Assembly (NCBI RefSeq): GCF_001425905.1
Contig: NZ_LMDY01000012.1
Location: 187,734-251,733, forward strand
Direction of reading: 5' to 3'
DNA length: 64,000 nucleotides
DNA from: Methylibium sp. Root1272
Lineage (GTDB): Bacteria > Pseudomonadota > Gammaproteobacteria > Burkholderiales > Burkholderiaceae_C
The number at the start of each line of letters is the position of its first letter. Positions within the stretch are counted from its first letter, which is position 1. A program made the translations under genes and the position numbers. The notes below the pieces were generated by a model. That model was given only the letters and a program-made list of their open reading frames with translations, had not been told where the DNA came from and searched no databases. Below, piece after piece: positions 50,911 to 58,022 of this stretch.

Positions 50911-52074
50911 TCATGCGAGGGCTCCATCAGCGGAAGACGGTTTGTTGTGCGGGTCGAGTTCGGCGGGCACCGGCAGCTCGGGCAGCTCGCCCGGCAGCGG
51001 TGCCTTGCCGGCCAGCGCCGCGCGCAGCTGGTACACGTAGGCCAGCACCTGGGCTACCGCGGTGTAGAGCGCGATCGGGATCTCGCGGTCGAGTTCGGCG
51101 TGCGCGTACAGGGCTCGGGCCAGCACCGGTGCCTGCAGCACCGGCACCTTGGACTCCTTGGCGAGGTCGCGGATGCGCAGGGCGATCAGGTCGGCGCCCT
51201 TGGCGACGACGCGCGGGGCGCCGCCACGGCCTTCCTCGTACTTCAGGGCGACGGCGTAGTGGGTCGGGTTCATCACCACCAGGTCGGCCTTCGGCACGGC
51301 CGCGAGCATGCGGCGGTTGGCCATCTCGCGCATGCGCGCCTTGACCTTGGCCTTGACCTCGACGTTGCCCTCGTTCTCCTTGTGCTCCTGCTTCATTTCC
51401 TGGTGGCTCATCTTCAGCCGCTTCGCATGCTGGAAGCGCTGCAGCGGCACGTCCACCATGGCGAACACCGCCAGCGCGAGCAGCAGGAACATCAAGCCGT
51501 AGAGCACGTCGCTGCCGGCCTGGGCCAGTGCCGTGGGCAGCGGCAGCGTCAGCGTGGTGGTGAACTGGTAGACGTTCTGAGACAGGTAGAAGGCGCCGAC
51601 CAGGCCGATCACCAGCGCCAGCACGCAGCTGCGCACCGTGTCCACCAGACGGTCGGCCGACAGCATGCGGGGCAGGCCGGTCAGCGGATTGAGCTTGCTG
51701 AACTTGGGCTCGATCGGCTTGAGCGTGAAGTTCCAGCCGCCGACCGCCAGGCCGCTGGCCAGGGCCGCCAGCACCATCACCGCGCCGACCGGCAGCATCG
51801 CCCACGCGAACTGGGTGCCCAGTTCGGCCAGGCGCTCGGACATGCTGGCGGTGCTGTCCAGGGTGCCGGCATCGAAGCGCAGGCCGCTCTGCAGCAGCCG
51901 CGTCATCCAGCCGGTGGCCGTGGGCGCCATTGCCGCCAGCAGGGCGACGCCGGCCGCCACGGCCGCGAAGTGACCGAGGTCGCGCGAACGCGGCACCTGC
52001 CCGTCTTCGCGCGCCTTCTTCAGCTTGCGTTCTGACGCGGGCAGGTTGCGGTCTTGGGCGCCTTGATCGGCCAT
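50911..52074 (-). CDS. flhB: Flagellar export switch protein FlhB
   Basis: 387-residue membrane protein of the export gate that switches export from hook to filament substrates. Four hydrophobic helices are followed by the cytoplasmic autocleavage domain with the NPTH motif (VVMNPTHYAVALKY) near residue 275. The C-terminal tail is longer than usual and Pro-rich. First gene of the flhB-A-F-G-fliA-MCP unit; its ribosome binding site abuts a strong hairpin. Confidence 0.97.
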   Translation of the reverse strand: MADQGAQDRNLPASERKLKKAREDGQVPRSRDLGHFAAVAAGVALLAAMAPTATGWMTRLLQSGLRFDAGTLDSTASMSERLAELGTQFAWAMLPVGAVMVLAALASGLAVGGWNFTLKPIEPKFSKLNPLTGLPRMLSADRLVDTVRSCVLALVIGLVGAFYLSQNVYQFTTTLTLPLPTALAQAGSDVLYGLMFLLLALAVFAMVDVPLQRFQHAKRLKMSHQEMKQEHKENEGNVEVKAKVKARMREMANRRMLAAVPKADLVVMNPTHYAVALKYEEGRGGAPRVVAKGADLIALRIRDLAKESKVPVLQAPVLARALYAHAELDREIPIALYTAVAQVLAYVYQLRAALAGKAPLPGELPELPVPAELDPHNKPSSADGALA

Positions 52075-52081
52075 GGTTCCT

Positions 52082-52110
52082 CGGAAGAGTCCTGAAGGAG
52101 GATTCTTCCG
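52082..52110 (-). promoter_or_regulatory. Hairpin abutting the flhB ribosome binding site
   Basis: On the minus strand: outer stem CGGAAGA/TCTTCCG (7 bp), one A-C mismatch, inner stem TCCT/AGGA (4 bp), loop CCTTC. The 3' arm runs straight into AGGAACC-ATG of flhB, so folding would crowd the Shine-Dalgarno sequence. A candidate translational control element. Confidence 0.5.
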
Positions 52111-52194
52111 GGCGGCCGCGAAAACTTGAGCGAGATAAGCAGGGCGGGGACCGTGCTTTTCCGGCCGCGGGCCTGGAACAGCCCGGAATGCAAA

Positions 52195-52214
52195 CGGCGC
52201 TCCGAGGAGCGCCG
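52195..52214 (-). terminator. Hairpin terminator after flgMN
   Basis: Perfect 9-bp arms (CGGCGCTCC / GGAGCGCCG) with a 2-nt loop, 26 nt beyond the flgN stop; on the minus strand it is followed by TTTGCATT, a weak U-tract. It separates flgMN from flhB. Confidence 0.6.
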
Positions 52215-52240
52215 CTAGGAGGCCGGGTGTTCGCGGGAAC

Positions 52241-52633
52241 TCAGGCCTTCACCACCCCGCTGTGCGCGGCCAGAGCTGCCGCGCCGCGCGCGTTGTAGAC
52301 GGCCGCTTCGCGCGGGATCAGCACCTCGATCGCGCGGTCGAGGGCCGCGGTGGCCCGCGCCAGCGTGTCGCGTTGCGAGGCGACCTGGCCGCTGGCCTGT
52401 GCCAGGCGCTGGCGCAAGGCCGCGGGGATCGGGCCGCGGTTGCGGCCGAAGCAGTCGAGGGCGGTGGCCAGGGCGCGCTGCAGTTCGACGGCGGCCGTGT
52501 CGACACCGCGGCTGTCGCGCTCGAGCAGCGTCAGCGCCAGCGCGGCGAGGCGTTGCTCGACGTCGGCGATCGCGGCCTCGAGGATCTGGGGCGCAGACGC
52601 GCGCAACGGGGCGGAGCTCAGATCGGTCTGCAT
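52241..52633 (-). CDS. flgN: FlgN-like flagellar export chaperone
   Basis: 130-residue, almost wholly helical protein in the position of flgN (43 nt after flgM). FlgN is the chaperone for the hook-filament junction proteins FlgK and FlgL, both encoded in this window. The sequence is Ala/Leu/Arg-rich with heptad-like helices (ATLLERD-type segments; QRDTLARATAALDRAIEVL) and little residue-level conservation, which is normal for FlgN, so the call leans on context. Confidence 0.75.
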   Translation of the reverse strand: MQTDLSSAPLRASAPQILEAAIADVEQRLAALALTLLERDSRGVDTAAVELQRALATALDCFGRNRGPIPAALRQRLAQASGQVASQRDTLARATAALDRAIEVLIPREAAVYNARGAAALAAHSGVVKA

Positions 52634-52676
52634 GGGAGGCTGGTGGGCAAGGACGAGGGCATGCGGAGGGGCGGGC

Positions 52677-52985
52677 TCAGCGCTTCACGGCGTCGAGCAT
52701 TTCCTGCGCGTTGGCGATCAGCTTGTCGGCGATGACGTCGGCGTTCACCTTGAACGAGCCGTCGGCGATCGCCTGCTTCATGCGCTCCACCTTGGCGGCG
52801 TCGAACTCCGGGCTGCTGGCGCCGGCCAGCAACTCCGTCGCGGTGCTGGAGAGCTCCACCGTGCTGGTGCCGGCATCGGCGGCCTGGGCGACACGCGCCT
52901 TGGCGGCGGCAGCGCCGGCTTCGGCGTTGGAACGGGCCAGGATCGCGGCGTCGGCAGCGGGCGTGGAGGTTTGACCGATCTTCAT
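52677..52985 (-). CDS. flgM: Anti-sigma-28 factor FlgM
   Basis: 102-residue inhibitor of FliA that is exported through the completed hook, releasing sigma-28. The disordered, Ala-rich N-terminal half (KIGQ start) leads to the sigma-binding helices: FDAAKVERMKQAIADGSFKVNADVIADKLI near 60-90. It has an AGGAG ribosome binding site, and a sigma-28 promoter is found 55 nt upstream, giving the classical negative feedback loop. Confidence 0.93.
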   Translation of the reverse strand: MKIGQTSTPAADAAILARSNAEAGAAAAKARVAQAADAGTSTVELSSTATELLAGASSPEFDAAKVERMKQAIADGSFKVNADVIADKLIANAQEMLDAVKR

Positions 52986-53039
52986 GACGGGCTCCTGCAG
53001 ACCAAGGGCAGCGCCCCCGGACGGTTCAACATCCCAGCG

Positions 53040-53066
53040 GTATCGACGAGGGTTCGTCGAACTTGA
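53040..53066 (-). promoter_or_regulatory. Sigma-28 (FliA) promoter of flgM
   Basis: On the minus strand: TCAAGTTC (-35), exactly 11 nt, GTCGATAC (-10); the enterobacterial consensus is TAAAGTTT-N11-GCCGATAA. Six of eight bases match in each box and the spacing is exact. The -10 ends 54 nt before the flgM ATG, with AGGAG between. Confidence 0.75.
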
Positions 53067-53123
53067 GAGATTCTTTTGTAACAGCGAGAGGGGTGCACGG
53101 CAAGCTCCGGGTTCAGACGCGGA

Positions 53124-53843
53124 TCACAGCCGCAACTCGACGCGCCGCTCGCCCACCGGCAGGCCGGTGACGATGCGGCCACTCTCGGTGCGCACACGCA
53201 CCGGGCTGCCGTCGAGGCCGGGCGTGATCGCCTGGCCTTCGCTCTGGACGGAAAAACCGGGACCGACGGCGACCAACTGCACGGTCTCGCCGGCGGCGAA
53301 CCACTGGCGGGCGCGCAACAGGTTCTGGCGCAGGTCCTCGCCGGCGCTCACCATGCGCAGCAGCGAGCGGCCGACGGCCTCTTGCGGATCGGTGAGGGCG
53401 GCGGCCGGGTCGGCCGCGAGGTCGATCTCGGCCTCGCGCAGGTCGGCGGCGGTCAGCACGGTGCCGGCCGGCAGCGCGCTGGCGGCGACCAGTGCACGGC
53501 CAAACACCTTGACGGTGATCGGCAGGTAGACGTTCCACTTGGTCGCACCCTGCAGGCAGCGCAGGCCGACGCGCGTGCGGCCCCAGGGCTTGAAGCCGGT
53601 CGGCAGATAGGGTTCGATCTGCTGGCAGGGGGCCAGCTTGAGGCGGGGGTCGAGCGCGCCGGCCTCGACCTCGACCCGCAGGCCGGCGGCCGGCTGCGAG
53701 CTCTTCAGGGCCAGGCTGCGCACCTGTTCGGCCAGCACGGCGGTGGCCGCGGCGTCCTGCGCCCGGGCGGGCAGCGACGCGGTCGCAGCGGCCAGCAGGA
53801 GCAGGCACAGGGCGAGGGCGGCGGGGACGGCGTTCGGCTTCAT
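53124..53843 (-). CDS. flgA: Flagellar P-ring assembly chaperone FlgA
   Basis: 239-residue periplasmic chaperone for P-ring protein FlgI. It has a Sec signal (cleavage after PARAQ or nearby) and a C-terminal SAF domain (ALVAASALPAGTVLTAADLREAEIDLA) followed by beta strands to VGERRVELRL. Divergent from flgB, as in many proteobacteria, and 57 nt upstream of the flgM promoter on the same strand. Confidence 0.93.
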   Translation of the reverse strand: MKPNAVPAALALCLLLLAAATASLPARAQDAAATAVLAEQVRSLALKSSQPAAGLRVEVEAGALDPRLKLAPCQQIEPYLPTGFKPWGRTRVGLRCLQGATKWNVYLPITVKVFGRALVAASALPAGTVLTAADLREAEIDLAADPAAALTDPQEAVGRSLLRMVSAGEDLRQNLLRARQWFAAGETVQLVAVGPGFSVQSEGQAITPGLDGSPVRVRTESGRIVTGLPVGERRVELRL

Positions 53844-53889
53844 CGAGCAGGACTTTAGAGGGCGGCCTGCATCGGCGAGCCGGGAATTG

Positions 53890-53916
53890 AGCGGGGAAGA
53901 GGGTCCTATTCCCGCT
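53890..53916. promoter_or_regulatory. Inverted repeat between flgA and flgB
   Basis: AGCGGGGAA (53890-53898) and TTCCCGCT (53909-53916) are inverse copies apart from one extra G, separated by 10 nt, in the divergent flgA/flgB promoter gap. A candidate binding site for a flagellar activator (FlhDC would be the expected one in this group). Confidence 0.4.
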
Positions 53917-53991
53917 AATGTTTCAGACGGTCACGACCAAGAATGCCAACCATCGCCACCCAAGCGTGGCCATCCGTCCGGGCACCTCATC

Positions 53992-54396
53992 ATGATGGAC
54001 CGACTCACGAACTCGCTGAACTTCCAGACCCAGGCGCTGCTGCTGAGGTCGGAGCGCCAGCGCCTGATCGCGAGCAACATCGCCAATGCCGACACCCCGG
54101 GCTACCAGGCCCGCGACATGGACTTCGGTGCCGCGCTGCGCGAGGCCACCGGCTCAGCAACGCCCGGCAATGCGCTATCGGCCACGCAGACCGGGCACTT
54201 GAGCCCGGCCGCCGGTGCGCGCAGCGAAGCCGGGCTGAAGTACGCCACGCCGAGCCAGACCAACCTGGACAGCAACACGGTCGACATGGACCGCGAACGC
54301 GCGGCCTTCGCCGACAACGCGGTGCACTACGAGGCCACGCTGCGCTTCATCAACGGCAGCGTGCGCACCATGCTCAGCGCGATCACCGGCCAGTAA
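53992..54396 (+). CDS. flgB: Flagellar proximal rod protein FlgB
   Basis: 134-residue rod protein. The N-terminal [29 protein letters not shown] is the shared rod/hook helix motif; the C-terminal helix ([28 protein letters not shown]) pairs with it. ATG 53992 follows no strong Shine-Dalgarno sequence; ATG 53995 is one codon later. Exported without a signal peptide. First gene of the flgB-L operon. Confidence 0.95.
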   Translation: MMDRLTNSLNFQTQALLLRSERQRLIASNIANADTPGYQARDMDFGAALREATGSATPGNALSATQTGHLSPAAGARSEAGLKYATPSQTNLDSNTVDMDRERAAFADNAVHYEATLRFINGSVRTMLSAITGQ

Positions 54397-54407
54397 GGGG
54401 AACGATC

Positions 54408-54824
54408 ATGTCGATGTTGAACATCTTCAACGTGAGCGGCAGCGCGGTGAGCGCGCAGAGCCAGCGGCTCAACGTCGTGGCTTCCAACCTGGCCAACGCC
54501 GACACCGTGGCCGGCCCCGATGGCAAGGCCTACAAGGCGCGCCAGGTGGTGTTCCAGACGCTGCCCTTCCAGCAGCCCGGCGAAGCCGGTACCGCCGCCG
54601 GCGTGCAGGTCTCGCAGGTCACGGAAGACAACGCCCCCGGCCGCAAGGTGCTCGATCCCAAGCATCCGCAGGCCGATGCCGACGGCTACGTGACCTACAG
54701 CAACGTCAATGCGGTGGAGGAGATGGTCAACATGATCTCGGCCTCGCGTTCGTACCAGAACAACATCGAAGTGATGAACACCGCCAAGACCCTGCTGCTG
54801 AAGACGCTGCAGATGGGCCAGTAA
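54408..54824 (+). CDS. flgC: Flagellar proximal rod protein FlgC
   Basis: 138-residue rod protein with the usual start ([32 protein letters not shown]) and C-terminal helix ([29 protein letters not shown]). ATG 54408 is preceded by AAGGGGAA. 11 nt after flgB. Confidence 0.96.
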   Translation: MSMLNIFNVSGSAVSAQSQRLNVVASNLANADTVAGPDGKAYKARQVVFQTLPFQQPGEAGTAAGVQVSQVTEDNAPGRKVLDPKHPQADADGYVTYSNVNAVEEMVNMISASRSYQNNIEVMNTAKTLLLKTLQMGQ

Positions 54825-54850
54825 CGCTGACTTCCTGAACAGGACCCGCC

Positions 54851-55504
54851 ATGGCCACCGCCCCCGTCACCAACAGTTCGTCCAGCGTCTACGACGCATT
54901 GAACGGCAGCACCACCACGAAGACGGACGACGGATCCGAACGTTTCCTCAAGCTGCTCGTCACGCAGATGAAGAACCAGGATCCGATGAATCCGATGGAC
55001 AACGCGCAGGTCACCAGCCAGATCGCGCAGATCAACACCGTGACCGGCATCAGCACGCTGAACCAGACCGTGAAGTCGCTGTCGAGCCAGATGTTGTCTT
55101 CGCAGGTGCTGCAGGGCGCCGGCCTGGTGGGCCACACCGTGCTGATGGAGGGCAGCAAGCTGCACTTCGGAGAGGACGGCACGACGGCCGGCGGCTTCGA
55201 GCTCGCCAACGCCGCCGACAGCGTGAAGGTCGAGATCCTCTCGCCGAGCGGCCGCGTGGTCGACACGATCAATGTGGGTGCTGCCTCGGCCGGCCGCAGC
55301 GGCTTCGAATGGACCGCACCGACCGGCACCAGCACCGACGGCATGAGCTTTCGCGTCACCGCGAAGTCCGGCGGCACGACGCTGACCGCCACGCCGCTCA
55401 CCACCGATCTCGTGAAGGCCGTCTCGACCAGCGGCGACACCCTGAACCTGGAGCTGCTGTTCGGCGGCTCGATCCCCTACACCCAGGTCAAGGCCATCTC
55501 CTGA
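54851..55504 (+). CDS. flgD: Flagellar hook cap (hook assembly) protein FlgD
   Basis: 217-residue scaffold that caps the growing hook. The N-terminal motif FLKLLVTQMKNQDPMNPMDNAQVTSQIAQI is diagnostic; the remainder forms the FlgD Ig-like and Tudor-like domains (VEILSPSGRVVDTINVG). Ser/Thr-rich first 25 residues carry the export signal. Confidence 0.96.
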   Translation: MATAPVTNSSSSVYDALNGSTTTKTDDGSERFLKLLVTQMKNQDPMNPMDNAQVTSQIAQINTVTGISTLNQTVKSLSSQMLSSQVLQGAGLVGHTVLMEGSKLHFGEDGTTAGGFELANAADSVKVEILSPSGRVVDTINVGAASAGRSGFEWTAPTGTSTDGMSFRVTAKSGGTTLTATPLTTDLVKAVSTSGDTLNLELLFGGSIPYTQVKAIS

Positions 55505-55541
55505 GCCGCGACTGCCGTCCCCTACCGAAGAGGAAATCCCC

Positions 55542-56804
55542 ATGAGCTTCCAGCAAGGTCTGTCCGGTCTGAACGCCGCCAGCAAGAACCTCGAGATCAT
55601 CGGCAACAACGTCGCCAACGCATCGACCTTCGGCGCCAAGAGCTCGCGCGCCGAGTTCGGCGACGTGTACGCCAACGCGCTGAACGGCTCGGGCACCAAC
55701 ATGGTCGGCATCGGCGTGAACCTGGAGACCGTGGCCCAGCAGTTCACGCAGGGCAACATCACCACCACCGACAATCCGATGGACCTGGCGATCAACGGCT
55801 CGGGCTTCTTCCAGGTGAGCGACGGCAAGAACCCGACCATGTACGCCCGCAACGGCCAGTTCAAGATCGACCGCGAAGGCTTCATCGTCAACAACTCGGG
55901 CTACAAGCTGCTGGGCTACCCGGCCGACGGCCAGGGCGTGATCGTGCCGGGCCAGGCCCAGGCGATCCAGCTGCCGACGGCCGGCATCGCGCCGCGTGCG
56001 ACCGACCGCATCGAGATCGAGATGAACCTCGACGCACGCCAGGCCGTCACCACGCCGGCGACCGGCAGCATCGACTTCGACGATCCGGCGACCTACAACA
56101 ACGCCACCTCGGTCACGGTGTACGACGCCAAGGGGCAGGACGTGGCGCTGACCTACTACTTCCAGAAGTCGGGCACCGACCAGTGGGACGTGTACGTGAC
56201 CGCGAACGGCACGCCGATCAGCGTCGACGGCACCGGCGCGGCGCTGCCGAGCACCACGATGCAGTTCCCGACCAACGGCTCGGCGCCGACCGCGCCGGTC
56301 GGTGCGGTGGCGATCGACATCCCCAGCACCACCAACGCGAGCGGCGGCACCACGCTGCCGATCACGGGCGTGGAGCTCGACGTGACGAGCGCGACGCAGT
56401 ACGGCTCGGGCTTCGGCGTGACCGACATGTCGCAGACCGGCTACGCGCCGGGCCAGCTGTCGGGCATCTCGATCGAGGCCAACGGCGTGATCATGGCGCG
56501 CTACAGCAACGGCCAGTCCAAGCCGGGCGGCCAGCTCGAGCTCGCCAACTTCCGCAATCCGCAGGGCCTGCAGCCGCTGGGCAACAACGTCTGGGCCACC
56601 ACCTTCACCTCCGGCGACCCGGTGGTCGGTGCGGCCGGCGACGGCAACTTCGGCGTGCTGCAGTCCGGCGCGCTGGAGGAAAGCAACATCGACCTGACCG
56701 GCGAGCTGGTCAACATGATCACCGCGCAACGCGTCTACCAGGCCAATGCGCAGACCGTGAAGACGCAGGACTCGATGATGCAGACGCTGGTCAACCTGCG
56801 CTGA
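55542..56804 (+). CDS. flgE: Flagellar hook protein FlgE
   Basis: 420-residue hook subunit. N-terminal SFQQGLSGLNAASKNLEIIGNNVANASTFGAK and C-terminal EESNIDLTGELVNMITAQRVYQANAQTVKTQDSM form the coiled core; the variable middle is Ser/Thr/Gly-rich and faces outward. ATG 55542 follows AGAGGAAAT. Confidence 0.97.
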   Translation: MSFQQGLSGLNAASKNLEIIGNNVANASTFGAKSSRAEFGDVYANALNGSGTNMVGIGVNLETVAQQFTQGNITTTDNPMDLAINGSGFFQVSDGKNPTMYARNGQFKIDREGFIVNNSGYKLLGYPADGQGVIVPGQAQAIQLPTAGIAPRATDRIEIEMNLDARQAVTTPATGSIDFDDPATYNNATSVTVYDAKGQDVALTYYFQKSGTDQWDVYVTANGTPISVDGTGAALPSTTMQFPTNGSAPTAPVGAVAIDIPSTTNASGGTTLPITGVELDVTSATQYGSGFGVTDMSQTGYAPGQLSGISIEANGVIMARYSNGQSKPGGQLELANFRNPQGLQPLGNNVWATTFTSGDPVVGAAGDGNFGVLQSGALEESNIDLTGELVNMITAQRVYQANAQTVKTQDSMMQTLVNLR

Positions 56805-56829
56805 TCGCAGCGGACACTGAGGAGTCGCG

Positions 56830-57558
56830 ATGGACCGGATGATCTACTTGTCGATGTCGGGCGCGAAGGCGACGATGCAGCGGCAGGAGACGCTCGCGAA
56901 CAACCTCGCGAATGCCTCGACCACCGGCTTCCGCGCCGAGCTGCAGGCCTTTCGCGCCGTGCCGGTGCGTGGCGACGGCGCCAGCACGCGCGTCTACTCG
57001 CTCGAGACCACCACCGGCTACGATCCCACCCCCGGCCCGATGGCCTCCACCGGCCGGGCGCTCGACGTCGCCATGCAGGGCAACGCCTGGCTGGCCGTGC
57101 AGGGGCTCGATGGCACCGAGGCCTACACCCGCATGGGCTCGCTGCAGGTCGACGCCGAGGGCACGCTGAAGACCTCCGGCGGCCTCACGGTGCTGGGCGA
57201 CGGCGGTCCGATCGCGCTGCCCGCAAACTCCACGCCGCAGATCGCCGCCGACGGCACGGTCAGCGTCAAGCAGGCCAACGGCGGCGTCACGTCGGTCGGT
57301 CGCCTCAAGCTCGTGACGCCCGAGGCTGCGCTCCAGCGCGGCGATGACGGCCTGTTCCGCGCCGCCGACGGCGACCTGCCGGTCGACCCGAACGCCCGCG
57401 TGGCCGAAGGCACGCTCGAGGGCAGCAACGTGAACCCGATCGAGAACATGGTGGCGATGATCGCCGCCGCGCGCCAGTTCGAGAGCCAGATGAAGATGCT
57501 GCAGACGGCCGAGGGCGACGAGAAGGCCGCCAGCCAGCTGCTGTCGATGAACGGCTGA
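56830..57558 (+). CDS. flgF: Flagellar rod protein FlgF
   Basis: 242-residue proximal rod protein. The N-terminal MIYLSMSGAKATMQRQETLANNLANASTTGF and the central ALDVAMQGNAWLAVQG match FlgF; the C-terminal LEGSNVNPIENMVAMIAAARQFESQMKMLQ is the usual closing helix. Normally flgG follows at once; here a 464-nt stretch with another gene intervenes. Confidence 0.96.
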   Translation: MDRMIYLSMSGAKATMQRQETLANNLANASTTGFRAELQAFRAVPVRGDGASTRVYSLETTTGYDPTPGPMASTGRALDVAMQGNAWLAVQGLDGTEAYTRMGSLQVDAEGTLKTSGGLTVLGDGGPIALPANSTPQIAADGTVSVKQANGGVTSVGRLKLVTPEAALQRGDDGLFRAADGDLPVDPNARVAEGTLEGSNVNPIENMVAMIAAARQFESQMKMLQTAEGDEKAASQLLSMNG

Positions 57559-57586
57559 TCTCGGCGCGCTCGCGAGGCCGAGCGTT

Positions 57587-57604
57587 GACGGCCTCCTCGC
57601 CGTC
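57587..57604 (+). terminator. Hairpin after flgF
   Basis: Perfect 6-bp arms GACGGC / GCCGTC with a 6-nt loop, 28 nt after the flgF stop, preceded by a weaker CTCGGC/GCCGAG pair (57560-57582). No T-run; may slow or partly end transcription. Confidence 0.35.
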
Positions 57605-57634
57605 GTGCACCGCTGCGGCGGGGGAGGCAGTTGC

Positions 57635-57649
57635 TGGCACGGTCCCTGC
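57635..57649 (+). promoter_or_regulatory. Sigma-54-like promoter motif before the inserted small gene
   Basis: TGGCAC, 5 nt, CTGC: the -24/-12 pattern of sigma-54 promoters (consensus TGGCAC-N5-TTGC) with one mismatch and exact spacing, 57 nt before ATG 57707. A single match by eye in GC-rich DNA can be chance. Confidence 0.4.
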
Positions 57650-57660
57650 TCGGGTCCGAT

Positions 57661-57684
57661 CGGGCGGATCGTTTCGACCGCCCG
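57661..57684 (+). promoter_or_regulatory. Hairpin in the leader of the inserted small gene
   Basis: Arms CGGGCGG / CCGCCCG plus TCG / CGA with one bulged A and a TTT loop: 10 base pairs, between the sigma-54-like motif and the ribosome binding site (GAGGAG, 57693-57698). Possible operator or mRNA structure. Confidence 0.45.
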
Positions 57685-57706
57685 GTCGATACGAGGAGTG
57701 ATCTTC

Positions 57707-57919
57707 ATGGCCCATCTGCCGACGGCAACCGTCGCCGCAACCGGCTTCCTGCTGCGCTTTCGCTCGCTGTTCGACGAGGGGCGCGGCTACGTCTTCCCCT
57801 GCGATGCCGCCGGCCACGTCGACACCGACGCGCTGAGCGACCGGGCCCGCCGCAACTACTTCTACGCGCGCACCGCCGTCGGCCGCGAGCTCGGCGTACC
57901 CGCGGTGCGTCCGGCCTGA
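57707..57919 (+). CDS. Small 70-residue protein inserted between flgF and flgG
   Basis: 70 residues, function unknown. A Thr/Ala-rich start, a short amphipathic segment (GFLLRFRSLF), then GRGYVFPCDAAGHVDTDALSDRARRNYFYARTAVGREL. No signal or clear membrane helix; one Cys in FPCD. It resembles small stand-alone proteins I recall from other Burkholderiales, but I cannot name a family. ATG 57707 has GAGGAG 8 nt upstream. It has its own leader hairpin and promoter-like motif and is followed by two hairpins, so it looks insulated from the flagellar operon it sits in. No flagellar export or rod signature. Confidence 0.75.
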   Translation: MAHLPTATVAATGFLLRFRSLFDEGRGYVFPCDAAGHVDTDALSDRARRNYFYARTAVGRELGVPAVRPA

Positions 57920-57921
57920 CC

Positions 57922-57940
57922 CCGCGCCGCTGCGGCGCGG
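57922..57940 (+). terminator. Perfect hairpin after the small gene
   Basis: CCGCGCCGC-T-GCGGCGCGG, 9-bp arms, 3 nt after the stop codon of the small gene. No U-tract directly behind it, but a second hairpin follows 5 nt later. Confidence 0.4.
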
Positions 57941-57945
57941 AACTG

Positions 57946-57962
57946 GGGCCCGAAGCGGGCCC
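57946..57962 (+). terminator. Second hairpin after the small gene
   Basis: GGGCCCG-AAG-CGGGCCC, 7-bp arms, followed by TTATCC, a very weak U-tract. Together with the preceding hairpin it could end transcription of the small gene before flgG. Confidence 0.4.
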
Positions 57963-57999
57963 TTATCCGGGGCTCGCCGGCCTTCATCGCCGTCATGAT

Positions 58000-58014
58000 C
58001 GGTCGATGAGGAGT
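58000..58014 (+). repeat. Repeated leader word shared by the small gene and flgG
   Basis: CGGTCGAT-GAGGAGT before flgG (58000-58014) repeats CGGTCGAT-AC-GAGGAGT before the small gene (57683-57699), with a 2-nt indel. Both copies contain the ribosome binding site. This suggests the small gene arrived with, or caused, a duplication of the flgG leader. Confidence 0.5.
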
Positions 58015-58022
58015 CCCCCGCC

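Noticed and set aside
49299-51344. 681-codon open frame opposite flhA and flhB
   Set aside because: Antisense shadow of two clearly conserved export-gate genes.
52120-52140. TCAAGTTTT on the minus strand upstream of flhB as a sigma-28 -35 box
   Set aside because: At the required 11-nt spacing the sequence is CGGAAGAA, not a GCCGATAA-like -10 box.
53850-53885. TAAAGT and GCCGAT words near the flgA start as a sigma-28 promoter
   Set aside because: On the strand where both words read correctly, GCCGAT comes before TAAAGT, the wrong order for a promoter.
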